From contig OW804102.1 in NCBI GenBank assembly GCA_942159475.1, forward strand, positions 22,014,684-22,078,683: a stretch of DNA of 64,000 nt. The letters run 5' to 3'. A program made the translations under genes and the position numbers. This DNA is from Sthenelais limicola. Lineage: Eukaryota; Annelida; Polychaeta; Phyllodocida; Sigalionidae. Below the pieces are notes generated by a model that saw only the letters and a program-made list of their open reading frames with translations, was not told the DNA's origin and did no database searches. Below are positions 46,001 through 52,722 of this stretch, in pieces (within the stretch, counting starts at the first letter, position 1; each line of letters opens with the position of its first letter).

Positions 46001-49000
46001 TGATCTAATTATCAGGCGATAAAACGATTTTTCACTATTTTTAATTTATCAGCAGATTGTGTACGGTAGTTTCACATTGAAACCCTCCTTTTCTTCTTGG
46101 TGGTTTTTCCAGGTGGAAGAAGTACGTAGGGAGGTGATGGTGGAGACAGCCTTGGATACCGAGGTTATTGAACCAGTCATCACTGAGCTTGCACGACAAG
46201 TTGCGATGGAAACACTCAACTACTACCATGAGAAAATTGAAGTTATGGAACACAAAGAGGTATTGATTTTTGTTATCCTTTCATTGTGTTTCTGTTGAAC
46301 GTGTAATAGGTATTCAGACCAGAATGTTTAGTCTAGTCTAGTCCAATTCTAAGTTATAACAACAACTCTGATGAGGTCACAATCGGGGTTACCATACTCG
46401 CTAAGTAACAACTACAGTTGCCAGGTGAGCTCAAGTAGATCATTTGTTCCTGAGGCCTCAGCATCAGTTGTGGTAGCGCTTCTAGGGCATTCACACGTCG
46501 TCCCATTTCATTGTGTTTCTGCGACTGAAACTGAAACAATATTCAATTTTGGAACTTACTAAACAAAAAGTGTGTGAATGTTGAAATTAAAGGAAATAAC
46601 GTCCAATATAGTGACTGTCTAAGTACAATTAAACAACATACTAAACACAAGTGTATGATATTTCTGGAGAGTCATGTCCAAGCCCTGAACTTTGAAATTT
46701 AAAATTAAAATAATATTGCATCTAACCTATTATAATGTCTTATATTTCTTGCATGTACAACCAACATCTGACCTATCTCAGAGTGAGCAAACCCAGCTTG
46801 CGGAGCTCAATTGCTCAGATTTATTTTGCCTTTGCCTCTGATAAATTAATCAATAAATACTTGATTATATAAATCATGATTAATTATTATATATACGCAT
46901 TGCTCGGAGAACAACGTATCTAGAGTGAGTTATACGCAGTGCATATGTCACTAGGGAGTTATGTCTGGTAGTCATGGCAACCAATGCGGTTTTTTACCTA
47001 GTCTAGCGCCAAAATTCAACTTTATTACACAAGAATGTTTTTCTATTTATATTATCAAAGCATATATAATAAATCAGTTAACTAACTAACTGCATCTGGC
47101 TGCAGGTAATGCGTCAGTCCCAGAAGAGAGTACTGGACGGCGCCATCTTGGATTACCTTCTGTCCTCCATAGCGTCCACTGCCACGCCACCTGGTGAGAG
47201 TGAACAGGAGGCAGCCAGACAGCTCACAGAGCGTGAGTACTTGTTTCCATTTTCACTATAGTCTTAAACAGAATAAGTTTCGAGCAGAGGGGAGGGAGGG
47301 CCAGTTGTTTTGGTAATTAGTCCCGCCAACCTGTACACCTCACTGCCTCTGGGGTTGTCTCTCACTGCCTCTGTGGCTGTGGGCAGAGGGTGATGATAAG
47401 ATAAGTGGAGCTTTCCCCCAAATCCGAGTTCCTCCATGTACCCCAGCTAGGAAGGTATATATGGGTCAGATTTTCAGAAAATGTACAATTGGCAGCTGTA
47501 CACATTTAGTAAATTCTGCTAAATTAGGTTGCAATCTGGTCAATACTAGGTCAATTTGAGTATATTTGGCATTGGATTCTAGCAATCTGTTTGGTAAGGT
47601 TGAATTGAGTTTTGAACATTATTTTCGTCTGAAATGTGGTTTATTTGAGAAGATTGGCGATAATGAATTGTACATTTTTTGAAAATCTGACCCATATACA
47701 GAGGGAGTAGAAACGGCCCATTGATTTAACCAGGAGATGGTCGAAGGGCATATAGTTCAGCCACTGCATGCCAGGTGACGCTGCAGTACTGTTGTCGGCA
47801 ATAGTACCACATATAGCCCAGGTAGTTTGATTGCCCTTTACCAGGAAGAGTGTAATAGTGATGCACTTATAAATAGTTGGCGCTAGAAGAAGTAGTGGCA
47901 TTACTTTCAACTATATGCCAGTCGAGCATAATCCTCGTTTCTACTCCCTTTGTATATACCTCCCTGCTCCACCCTAACCCAGCTAGTGTTTTCATGAGGA
48001 GGTGACAGATTTCGAGAGATTTAATGGCATTCCGTCTTCCACCCCCCCCCCCCCCCCACCTCCCCATCAAAGAAATATTAAATTGCCGTCTGAAAAGTAT
48101 CCTGACCAAAGCTATACAAATATTCAAAATCTCTCACTTACACAGATACGGTAGCTGGGGATCTCTGGTCTGTTCACAATTTCCTTCAAAATCATGTCTA
48201 TCAATCGTTTAACTGCTGTATCAAGTGGACATACCCATCTCATTAATTACCTAGCGTTAATTCAAAGTGTTGAACATCCATATAATATAAAGCTAGAGCG
48301 ATTTCTACGAAAAGAGGTAGAAAAGAAATGGTAGAAAGAAGGTTTTCTTTGTCCAGAATGTTCTCGAAATGTGTTGTATTACACACCCCTTTACTCATCT
48401 GTAGAGGTCTGTCCCCCCTCTCTGGATGTCGTCGTATGTAGTTTGTGAAGATATTTGGGATGAAAATGTGATTTTGAAGCCTTTTTAAATTGCGATCTCT
48501 ACACTCTATTTATAGCCTGGGAAAGCCCCTGTTAGATACTACGTCATTAGCCACAAGCTACTGTGTCAATTCAAGGGGGACCCGCCTATGTAAAATGCCA
48601 AAGAACCAGTGAATTTTGGACTAAAATGTGTGAGGAATTTAACAGGAATGATATATTAAGACCTGTAGTGGCAAGAGGTATAAATAAGTGTTAAAAAAAA
48701 TGTTCTCCCCAAATGGGTAAAACCAGGAAGGTTGAAACATTTTTAAACCTAAGTGCTATATTGTTGGATATTTGGAAAAAAAGAGGTGTCACAGGTTTAT
48801 TAATTGGATTATACAAATGGCAAAAAATTACATTCATAGGCAGAAGATATTTTATGAGAACGACATCTCAAAGGGAGAGGGTGGGGAAATAGAAGAGGGG
48901 AAGGGGGGGGGGAAGAAGAGGGGTAGGGAAAAGTGGAGGGGAGGGATGGTGTCTGGTGAAGACGGACCACTGTGATGTCGGACCGGGTGGCTTAGTGGAG

Positions 49001-51838
49001 TCGGACCACGGGGTTAGTGGACTCGGACCACCGGGTTGGTAGACTCGGACCACTATGAACTCGGACCACTGACAACTCGGACCAGATATGATATTAATAG
49101 CGGGGTATAACTACTGCCTATACTGACCTAGGACCACACATTTAAGGTTAGGTTTAGGGTTATAGTTAGCATCAGTATCCATCCATGTACTCATTTCACT
49201 TCACTAGCATGGTCCGAGTTTAGCATGGTCCGAGTTTAGCATGGTCCGAGTTTAGCATGGTCCGAGTCCACTAACCCCCTGGTCCGACCTTACCCGGGTC
49301 GAGTATACGGCGGTCCGAGTTTACGACGGTCCGACATCAGAGTGGCCCGACCTCTCTAGGAACCGGAGGGATAGGATGTATGGGAAGGGACAGAGGGAAG
49401 GTAGTGAACGCGAGGAGGGGGAGCATGAGGAAGAGGGGAGGGAGAGGCGGGTATCGGAGATGGGCTTGGGAGAAAAAAACAGGTATGAGAGACAGAGAAG
49501 AGGGGGAGGGAAAAGAGGGAGAGGGGGAAGTGTGGCAGAGAGGGGGACCGTCCAGAGGACGGGTACTTTGCTAGTAGTATTATAAAGCCCTCTTATCTGT
49601 TCTTGTTAGCATTAGGGAGTTTCCGCAAACAGTCCTATCTAATACGTATAGCTACATATAAATTCTTGTTAAAAATTGTTTGATCCCCCCTTGAATGTTT
49701 GTGCAAAATTTCATCTACATCATTGTAGCTCTGAGTCTGTGCAAAAATAGATTACCCCCCCCCCCTCCACACACACACACTTTTCGAGTCTGTGCAAAAA
49801 AGGTGCCCCCCCCCGAAAATTCTCCTCTCCCCCTGCCGCCCCCCGCCCCAGTGGTTAAACAGGAAGACTACCTAATCCCTTCAGCCTGATTTAGCAGAAT
49901 TGACTAAAAGTGTAGAGCTACCGATTGTCCATTTTCTGACTGTCTGAGTCTATTGTTTTACTGATCCTAATTTAATGCTAAAATATCATCAATGGGTCAC
50001 ACTTTGCATAGTGGTTATCCCATCATTAGCATTATTATTATTGTAATCAAAACATTCTTACTAAATTTTCCATCGATTCACTTGATGACTATGTACAAAT
50101 CTATCTATGTTCTTCAAAAGCTGGGTTACACCAGAACATCCTACCACCATGGGAGGTGCTGTACCCAGTGGAAATAAAATCTTTAAAAAATTTTTTAAAA
50201 AATTGTGTGTTTGACAGAGGCTATGTTGACCATCCTGCTGGAGCAAGTGTTGTGGATCCCCTCACAGAGGGAGGCCACCGTCAAGAACAAACCTGTTGCC
50301 AGACACCACGAGAGAGCTTTTGTCGAAGTTGTGAGTACTCAGTATTTATATCTTAATGTGCAAAAATGTTTTGTTGTTGTTGAAAATTCATATAAAATAA
50401 ACTTCTAATGAGTTCATAATCTCCTCTGTAAGTGATTTTATATAGCAATATGACTCAGATTAATATCATGGCAGGTACGAGAAGAGATGTCTAGAAATTG
50501 ACTATAAAACTCCCCGTGGTGGCAGGAAAAAAGCAATATTTAAGGGTGGTAACAGGCATTTTTGGATTCAGCAAACTTAACTTGGTATAAAACTGCGATT
50601 TGCCCACTTTCATCAAATAGATGCCTCTAGAAATTATTGTGCCTCTTCGTTGCTCCAGTTTATCTTATATGATTATAAACATATCATTAGATCAAGCTTA
50701 TTCCTAAACCATTCTGATGTAGTAAAGAATCACTCAATCCGACTAGAATATTCGGTTGATTTTGTATTTGATTCAATTTCTCCAAAGTTTCGCCCGAAGT
50801 TGAGCTTCCTCAGGGAGTTTCCTGAAACATGTCACAATTGTCAGGATGGTCTAAATAACCAGCTGACTGGGGGCAGCATCAGAATGAGCTCGCTACCCTT
50901 CACGAATGTCAAGAACCTCTTAATTGTTGATCAAGTAATATTATATTACAATGCCTCACACTCAGTTCCTTTGTGGGCAGAGTGGCAATAAATAGGCCAC
51001 TAATCATTTACCAGACAAGCTAAGCTTAAGCTCTTAACCTACATTCTCATTCATTCTATCAAAAAGGAATTGATTATATATGCTCCTGTGTATTTAGGCC
51101 CTGGATGCCATGACAGAGGAGTTGTGTGCTACGCTGGATGAAGACATGGCTGACTATGACGACTTTGAACAGGGACTCTGGAACCCAGACAAGGATAAGT
51201 AAGGATTAATTATATTTATATATTCTTAAAAAAATGATGAAGGATTAAAGAACCTCCGAAATCAAGAGATATGATGAACACGTATTACCAATGGGTATAC
51301 ATATATATTGCTTAAAGTACATCAGAAGGATTAATTAGTGGGTGAATATTCATGAATGGGATGAGATGAATGAGTGTGGTGATTTTACAACAGCCCTGCA
51401 TGGGCGACATTGTGTTGGTTTGATGGGGATATTTGTTCAAGGCAGTCCTGGGAGTTCAGATGAAAGAGCACCAGATTCTAATAGGCCTGTCTTTTCTACC
51501 TATAGGGTCACTTCAATTGATTAAATACAATACTTTATTTAGGAGGGCAATAATACATATATATACAATGTACTTTAAAAGGCCACATATAAGGATGTTA
51601 TAAATCAGTGATTGGACGCCTACTTCGCTAATTGGTTTCCTAGCCTAGGACTATGCGTTTTAATGGGATTATGATAATATTTTGCGGTCTTAATGGAATG
51701 AATTATAATGGCGGTTTGAGGTGAGAGGCTTTCCCCCCGTTTGAAGGGACTCTCTCATCTTTGGGCCTAGACTGTTTAACACTTATCGTTCTTCTCTCTC
51801 GTTTCAGGCCACCTGAATGGGCGCTGTACTTTACGTAG
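20347..51838 (+). CDS. Unrecognised 15-exon gene, about 588 aa (Pro/Tyr-rich N-half, acidic helical C-half)
   Basis: Gene-level entry. Fifteen segments (listed below) join through GT/AG sites with agreement of phase at all fourteen junctions, giving one open frame of 589 codons including the stop. Residues 1-261 are rich in Pro, Tyr, Ser, Arg and His with motifs such as PYSQPHPAYPYS, and are probably disordered. Residues 262-575 are acidic and predicted helical, with degenerate repeats of the type (F)DVxxxI(x)EexxxxVLP(D/S)(L/V)V, about one per exon. The C-terminal tail is acidic (DEDMADYDDFEQGLW). No signal peptide, membrane segment, catalytic motif or known domain was recognised. The introns total about 30 kb and are loaded with repeats. 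Function unknown; a scaffolding or regulatory role would only be a guess. Confidence 0.75.
21241..21473 (+). mobile_element. GGGTCAG-family MITE, copy 1
   Basis: 233 bp. Terminal inverted repeats of about 28 bp (GGGTCAGATTTTCAGAAAAT, continuing to GTACAATT). The internal sequence contains GGCAGCTGTACAC and TTATTTGAGAGGATTGG, as in the other copies. Confidence 0.8.
22330..22430. mobile_element. Possible pogo/Tc1-mariner-like terminus (fragment)
   Basis: TTTCTCTAATCCGGACACCC followed by CGCCATT resembles the terminal motif of pogo-like transposons (CAGTxxAACCTCxxTAATCCGGACACC). A related sequence is at 45,826-45,975. No opposite terminus was found. Confidence 0.3.
23106..26428. repeat. 45-bp minisatellite, about 73 units, with internal higher-order duplication
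   Basis: The unit starts GTGTATAAGGACTGAGTCCC and continues through ACTACTCAGGGTAG to (A/T)GGGAT. Length is 45 bp; some units carry a 4-bp TATA insertion. Inside each unit CTGAGT and ACTCAG form a small hairpin. Variant patterns from about 23,330-24,050 recur at 24,999-25,720 with a fixed offset of 1,669 bp (37 units plus 4), so a block was duplicated as a whole. Because 45 is divisible by 3, the minus strand has long open frames (226 and 241 codons) with a 15-residue SSIGTQSLYTS-type repeat; these are not considered genes. Confidence 0.95.
26485..26601 (+). CDS. 15-exon gene, exon 2
   Basis: 117 nt, acceptor TTTTCTGTCTCAG, donor GA|GTAAGT, phase 2 on both sides. The peptide starts YRAGGDPWPPASDTPPGER and is rich in Pro and Arg. 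GC content is far above the flanking DNA. Confidence 0.8.
26613..26717. repeat. 13-bp tandem repeat AGGTACACGTTYT
   Basis: Seven to eight imperfect units directly downstream of the exon 2 donor. ACGT/ACATGT cores vary between units. Confidence 0.85.
26718..27930 (+). other. Part of intron 2, no element recognised
   Basis: AT-rich DNA. An 87-codon minus-strand ORF (27,799-27,536) has no known features and no splice support. Confidence 0.4.
28411..29297. mobile_element. MITE 'CATTTGTGATGTGT' family, copy A (nested in 27,931-29,857)
   Basis: Left end CATTTGTGATGTGTCACAGG, then AAAATGAGTCACAAG. The right end is its reverse complement with few changes (CTTGTGACTCATTTTCTTG, then AACACATCACATTTT). 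A second copy is at 52,723-53,513. It is interrupted by another inverted-repeat element at 28,481-28,939. Confidence 0.65.
28481..28939. mobile_element. Innermost nested element, 'GTGCAACATA...GAGACC' ends
   Basis: The arms GTGCAACATAGTTAATTGGG with AGACCAGAGACC and GGTCTCTGGGTTATGTTGCAC are inverted repeats. Inside, GAGACCG/CGGTCTC motifs recur. The related copy of the surrounding MITE at 52,723 lacks this segment, which supports a secondary insertion. The ORF 28,836-29,108 is not coding. Confidence 0.55.
30040..30138 (+). CDS. 15-exon gene, exon 3
   Basis: 99 nt between TTCCCATTAG and AA|GTGAGT, phase 2 in and out. It encodes ISTPNGNDTYRSTEDLRGQ and then a basic stretch. Confidence 0.78.
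30230..30580. repeat. (CT)n-rich low-complexity tract in intron 3
   Basis: Dense CTCTCT/TCTCTG repeats. They open two long Ser/Leu-only frames on the plus strand that are not genes. Confidence 0.9.
30674..30869 (+). CDS. 15-exon gene, exon 4
   Basis: 196 nt, acceptor AAAATGTTTCAG, donor ATG|GTAAGT. It enters in phase 2 and leaves in phase 0. Pro/Tyr/Ser-rich, with PYSQPHPAYPYSTQPPPGYP. Confidence 0.82.
30870..31775 (+). other. Intron 4, nothing recognised
   Basis: About 0.9 kb of AT-rich DNA without repeats that I can classify. Confidence 0.5.
31776..31976 (+). CDS. 15-exon gene, exon 5
   Basis: 201 nt, phase 0 at both ends; acceptor TTGGGTAG (weak pyrimidine tract), donor AGG|GTAAGT. It encodes YPQAYAVPSAYLHPHPHMYV and continues with RQKRVRYNDRPTYYS, a basic/Tyr-rich segment. 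Confidence 0.8.
31977..32766 (+). other. Intron 5, left part
   Basis: AT-rich, with poly-C/poly-A patches (for example near 32,110 and 32,330). No exon seen. Confidence 0.45.
32767..33264. mobile_element. About 500-bp inverted-repeat element with 48-bp ends, 'GGCTGGGTTTCACTGGCC'
   Basis: The left end AAGGCTGGGTTTCACTGGCC (then GGCTACTCCTCC repeats) mirrors the right end GTAGCGGGGCAGTGGAACCT (then AGGCTT). Subterminal motifs CTACTCCTCCC / GGGAGTAGTAGC recur several times in both arms. The two short plus-strand ORFs inside are not genes. Confidence 0.65.
33265..34484 (+). other. Intron 5, middle part, nothing recognised
   Basis: AT-rich DNA; short overlapping ORFs on both strands around 34,030-34,294 have no support. 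Confidence 0.45.
34485..34692 (-). mobile_element. GGGTCAG-family MITE, copy 2 (diverged)
   Basis: Starts GGGTGAGGAGGTCATCAGAAA and has TGTACAATTC and TTATTTAAAAAAAGATTAAGA inside. It ends ATTGTGCATTTTCTGACCAG. Inverted relative to copy 1. Confidence 0.6.
34819..34902 (+). CDS. 15-exon gene, exon 6
   Basis: 84 nt, phase 0/0; acceptor ATACTTTAG, donor CAG|GTAATT. Encodes PPPDTNPQFSYINPQPIKSS and a further Pro-rich stretch. Confidence 0.72.
35289..35324 (+). CDS. 15-exon gene, exon 7 (micro-exon, 12 codons)
   Basis: 36 nt, phase 0/0; acceptor CACTTTTCAG, donor TTG|GTAAGT. Encodes YLLPSKNKPRVL. Good sites and kept phase support it, but an exon this short is less certain and could be alternative. 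Confidence 0.55.
35923..36127. mobile_element. MITE 'TAAAGCTGCACTCTCAGTTA' family, copy 1
   Basis: 205 bp. Left end TAAAAGCTGCACTCTCAGTT; right end TAATAGCTGAGAACGCAGCT plus TTA, its reverse complement. Related ends occur at 51,973 and 57,331. Confidence 0.6.
36260..38432 (-). mobile_element. 5'-truncated non-LTR retrotransposon with poly(A) tail
   Basis: On the minus strand: RT ORF, ~190-bp 3' UTR, then a 21-base A run (T run at 36,260-36,280 on plus). The endonuclease domain is missing; the open frame begins at a TGA near 38,431 and reads into RPSWYTNELAKMAADRD, the linker upstream of RT. 5' truncation is normal for this class. No target duplication was found. It sits in intron 7 of the 15-exon gene, antisense to it, and differs from the element at 15,603 in tail type and sequence. 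Confidence 0.85.
36472..38430 (-). CDS. Reverse transcriptase (partial non-LTR ORF2)
   Basis: About 652 open codons; the first Met is at 38,364 but the true start was upstream and is lost. Numbering from that Met: the thumb-proximal QFGFRPGKGTSDAL at 239-252, FVDFSKAFN at 273-281, GVPQGSVLGPILF at 331-343, catalytic YADD at 362-365, and C-terminal FSYQMASTWNNLTPEIRNL near 593-611. The open frame is intact over its whole retained length. The product lacks the endonuclease and is expected to be non-autonomous. Confidence 0.88.
   Translation of the reverse strand, partial: CKHLHVQFRAERPSWYTNELAKMAADRDKAFKTAKRSGNEEDSRSAKQKRNQFNLHLRRAKQDYYINLLNLNKNDGKKFWRTISELQGKKKSEIKQLLDDNDNTLQGVELAEYINKFFCSIGDKIQEKIPHRAPSYTRENITTPLQMAPFTVEEVSEEIESININKPSGCNDINSRIYRDIFRLIDRELTHVFNTSINSGIFPDNWKCSMCKVIPKTELPRKVDDTRPITLIHIAGKLLERLISKILYHHLDQNDIISDRQFGFRPGKGTSDALANFFSYMDEVLNKKEIGIATFVDFSKAFNSVNLNILMEKLEHAGIKGDLLRWVKSYVTGRSQRVRIGTEESTDRQITCGVPQGSVLGPILFLLYTNDLKELDLKCKYILYADDTVLFSAGKNLNEICKKMESDIEIFHEWTVRNKILMNMKKTKYMIITRQKKLNPPILMVNNQTIIRTTNYEYLGVKIDERMSMLPQLDITIRNLNFRIYQLSCIRKFLTSHAAIVLVKTFILPIIDYVLPFMTYIGKYKLAKIQRLQNRAIRIAIRANYQTGRLDLHNNFKIMTVKNRQKFLLMLMGKKTTTYNNKSDTIRYPTRLHDADTLQLYRPSTESDRRAFSYQMASTWNNLTPEIRNLNLIDLKKRIKFITLTNQTHTDL
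38962..39195 (+). mobile_element. GGGTCAG-family MITE, copy 3
   Basis: 234 bp with ends GGGTCAGGTCGTCTGAAAAT and TTTTCTGACGACTTGACCC. The interior shares GGCAGCTCTACAC and TTATTTGAGAAGATTG with the other copies. Confidence 0.75.
39196..40254 (+). other. Right part of intron 7, nothing recognised
   Basis: AT-rich, with no classified repeat. It ends with the acceptor TTTTATACATAG. Confidence 0.45.
40255..40395 (+). CDS. 15-exon gene, exon 8 (first helical repeat)
   Basis: 141 nt, phase 0/0, donor ATG|GTAGGT. From NDVVNSIITEVLEDDIIPDL the sequence is acidic and helical; this begins the C-terminal half of the protein. Confidence 0.82.
40801..41660. repeat. 23-bp minisatellite, about 37 units, in three sequence blocks
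   Basis: The unit is GATTGTACGCTGACTGGGCC plus CCC. Units read GATTGTACGC up to about 41,140, AATTGTACAC from there to 41,505, and AATTGCAC(T/G)C to the end, so variants are clustered. The period of 23 rotates all three minus frames, producing three long fake ORFs (178-257 codons). Each unit has a GTAC palindrome. It lies in intron 8. Confidence 0.93.
41847..41965 (+). CDS. 15-exon gene, exon 9
   Basis: 119 nt, acceptor CATTTGTACAG, donor AA|GTGAGT, phase 0 in and 2 out. Contains FDVAIDFLEEAVPDLVREVV, the clearest copy of the helical repeat. Confidence 0.85.
41966..42633 (+). other. Intron 9, nothing recognised
   Basis: AT-rich, with a T run near 42,180 and GGGGTGGAGGGGGTGGG near 42,391. 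Ends TTTGCTTACAG. Confidence 0.5.
42634..42838 (+). CDS. 15-exon gene, exon 10
   Basis: 205 nt, phase 2 in and 0 out; donor GTG|GTAAGT. Encodes IAESILEELMGEEVGKVVRE and later FDVASGIIDEHLAEVLPSV, two more helical repeat units. High GC against AT-rich flanks. Confidence 0.88.
42906..43140 (+). mobile_element. GGGTCAG-family MITE, copy 4
   Basis: 235 bp, ends GGGTCGGATTTTCAGAAAAT and TTCTGAAAATCTGACCC. It lies in a TA-rich site (ATATA on the left, ATATATATAT on the right), consistent with TA-type target preference. Confidence 0.8.
43510..43850 (+). pseudogene. C-terminal remnant of a retrotransposon ORF
   Basis: A 98-codon frame whose second half, RTSKDSKCVYNTIVFTWNKL then PAYLRVIGDSTQFKETI, matches the typical end of non-LTR RT ORFs (a 'WN.LP..lR...s...FK' motif). 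No RT core precedes it. The ~500 bp after its stop may be the 3' UTR of the same element. It lies in intron 10. Confidence 0.5.
43851..46112 (+). other. Rest of intron 10
   Basis: 2.3 kb, AT-rich. A pogo-like terminus motif at 45,826-45,975 (CAGTAAAGCCTCAACTTATG then CTGGACACC) is the only element suspected. Short ORFs (44,342-44,582, 45,145-45,351, 45,471-45,731) are unsupported. Confidence 0.4.
46113..46259 (+). CDS. 15-exon gene, exon 11
   Basis: 147 nt, phase 0/0; acceptor GGTTTTTCCAG, donor GAG|GTATTG. Encodes VEEVRREVMVETALDTEVIE and then a helix ending at HKE. Confidence 0.82.
46355..46440. repeat. Dispersed repeat 'GATGAGGTCACAATC(A/G)GGGTTACC', copy 1
   Basis: ACAACAACTCTGATGAGGTC and GGTTACCATACTCGC recur at 52,329-52,400 with over 85% identity by eye. 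A shorter similar phrase is at 40,655-40,680. The repeats drive a repeated peptide (MRSQSGLPYS) in unrelated ORFs, which are discounted. The class is unknown, possibly the 3' UTR of a non-LTR element. Confidence 0.55.
46441..47105 (+). other. Rest of intron 11, nothing recognised
   Basis: AT-rich DNA ending at acceptor CATCTGGCTGCAG. Confidence 0.45.
47106..47232 (+). CDS. 15-exon gene, exon 12
   Basis: 127 nt, phase 0 in and 1 out; donor GAGC|GTGAGT. Encodes VMRQSQKRVLDGAILDYLLS and then a Ser/Glu-rich linker. Confidence 0.82.
47463..47693 (+). mobile_element. GGGTCAG-family MITE, copy 5
   Basis: 231 bp with near-perfect ends (GGGTCAGATTTTCAGAAAAT / TTTTGAAAATCTGACCC), in a TATATATG...ATATAC context. 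Confidence 0.82.
47694..48955 (+). other. Part of intron 12
   Basis: AT-rich with a run of C at 48,042-48,058 and a G/A-rich tract at 48,870-48,950. No exon seen. Small ORFs (47,641-48,212) overlap on both strands and lack support. Confidence 0.4.
48956..49352. mobile_element. Foldback element with tandem-repeat arms (ACTCGGACCA / TGGTCCGAGT)
   Basis: The left arm (48,960-49,085) repeats (G/A)(A/C)CTCGGACCA about seven times. The right arm (49,208-49,345) repeats TGGTCCGAGTTTAGCA or close variants about seven times in the opposite sense. A ~120-bp unique centre separates them. Tandem-array arms in inverse orientation are the hallmark of foldback-type transposons. No coding capacity. Lies in intron 12. 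Confidence 0.7.
49353..49882. repeat. Purine-rich and poly-C low-complexity region
   Basis: A GGA/GAG-rich tract at 49,370-49,560 and poly-C with CACACA at 49,756-49,850. ORFs here are compositional artefacts. Confidence 0.7.
49883..49950 (-). mobile_element. GGGTCAG-family MITE, fragment (copy 6)
   Basis: Only one end survives: CAGCCTGATTTAGCAGAATT, GTGTAGAGCTACCGATTGTC and CATTTTCTGACTGTCTGAGTC, corresponding to the GGCAGCT-side terminus of the full copies. Confidence 0.5.
50218..50330 (+). CDS. 15-exon gene, exon 13
   Basis: 113 nt, phase 1 in and 0 out; acceptor TGTTTGACAG, donor GTT|GTGAGT. Encodes AMLTILLEQVLWIPSQREAT then a basic segment (KNKPVARHHERAF). Confidence 0.82.
50331..51097 (+). 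other. Intron 13
   Basis: Contains an unassigned 113-codon ORF (50,650-50,991) of ordinary composition but no recognisable motif or splice sites. Otherwise nothing seen. Confidence 0.4.
51098..51202 (+). CDS. 15-exon gene, exon 14 (penultimate, or terminal with TAA)
   Basis: Acceptor CCTGTGTATTTAG. Encodes ALDAMTEELCATLDEDMADY and DDFEQGLWNPDKDK, then TAA at 51,200. A strong donor AA|GTAAGG at 51,198/51,199 removes that stop when used. Phase 2 out matches the next exon, so two C-termini are possible. Confidence 0.82.
   Translation, partial: ALDAMTEELCATLDEDMADYDDFEQGLWNPDKDK
51808..51838 (+). CDS. 15-exon gene, exon 15 (alternative or true last coding exon)
   Basis: A strong acceptor (CTTCTCTCTCGTTTCAG) precedes G CCA CCT GAA TGG..., which joins in phase to exon 14 and gives the tail KPPEWALYFT and a TAG stop. 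The site quality and phase fit are good, but the coding part is only 31 nt, so this is the least certain end of the model. Confidence 0.5.
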
Positions 51839-52722
51839 TATCCAAGGGATGCACGGAGGAGCAGTGACGTACCAGCTCCAACTCTCATTACTCCATGAAC
51901 ATTGATATCCCCCACAGTTATATCAAGTTTTTCCATTTTGTATTTCAACTGACAAAAAGGAGACGACTTGATTAAAGCTGCACTCTCAGTTAATATCAGT
52001 CAGAAACCTACGATTTTCCTTTCTTTTACGGCAGACCGAAAAATCATTTGACAAAATTTTGAATGACCTTGTCAAGCTGTTTTTCCACATTATTATTATT
52101 TACAAGCGCTAATAGCCTAAAAATCAGAACATTCATCAAAATAGTTCTTGAAGGGGAAGCAGATCACTCTTGCGATTTGAGGTCGAAACCACACTGAACC
52201 CCACCGATGAGTTATTCACTAATTATGACTATAAACTGTAATTGTGTTAGTTCATCACATAACCATTGTATTGCATATTCAGTACAAATCGAGGCCCTAC
52301 AAGTCTGAAGTAGACCAAATCCGAGTTGCAACAACAACTCAGATGAGGTCACAATCAGGGTTACCATACTCGCCAAGCAACAACAACTGCTGCCCAGGTT
52401 CGTACCTGAGGCTCAGTTTGCGAATTGTTTTTTTTGTTCCCTTTCAAATATATGCCAGAATCCTGATATTAAGTCGGACGTTGTACCTGTGCAAAACAGG
52501 TATCAGGTGTTAAAGTGAAGGTTTTCGTTTAAGGTCGGGTGCAAGGTATAGCAAAAGCAGAATTGCGATCATATGAAATCTGAACTAAAGTGTGTCCGAA
52601 GTTTCTGGATTTTTAAATAAAAACTGACGTGTGTCTCCAAGGTAAATGGAACTTTAAATAAAAAATGACTTCATCCTCCTTTAGGTAAATATTAATCCCT
52701 CGAATCGGGGACATATATATAT
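51839..52722. other. 3' flank of the 15-exon gene with MITE end and dispersed repeat
   Basis: Likely 3' UTR at first, without a clear AATAAA. A left terminus of the TAAAGCTGCACTCTCAGTTA family begins at 51,973 but its right end was not found. The dispersed 'GATGAGGTCACAATC' repeat, copy 2, is at 52,329-52,400. The ORFs at 51,342-51,524 and 52,244-52,513 are not supported. Confidence 0.45.

Noticed and set aside
50650..50991. 113-codon plus ORF in intron 13
   Set aside because: No motif and no splice or promoter support; the exon 13-14 junction skips it in phase.
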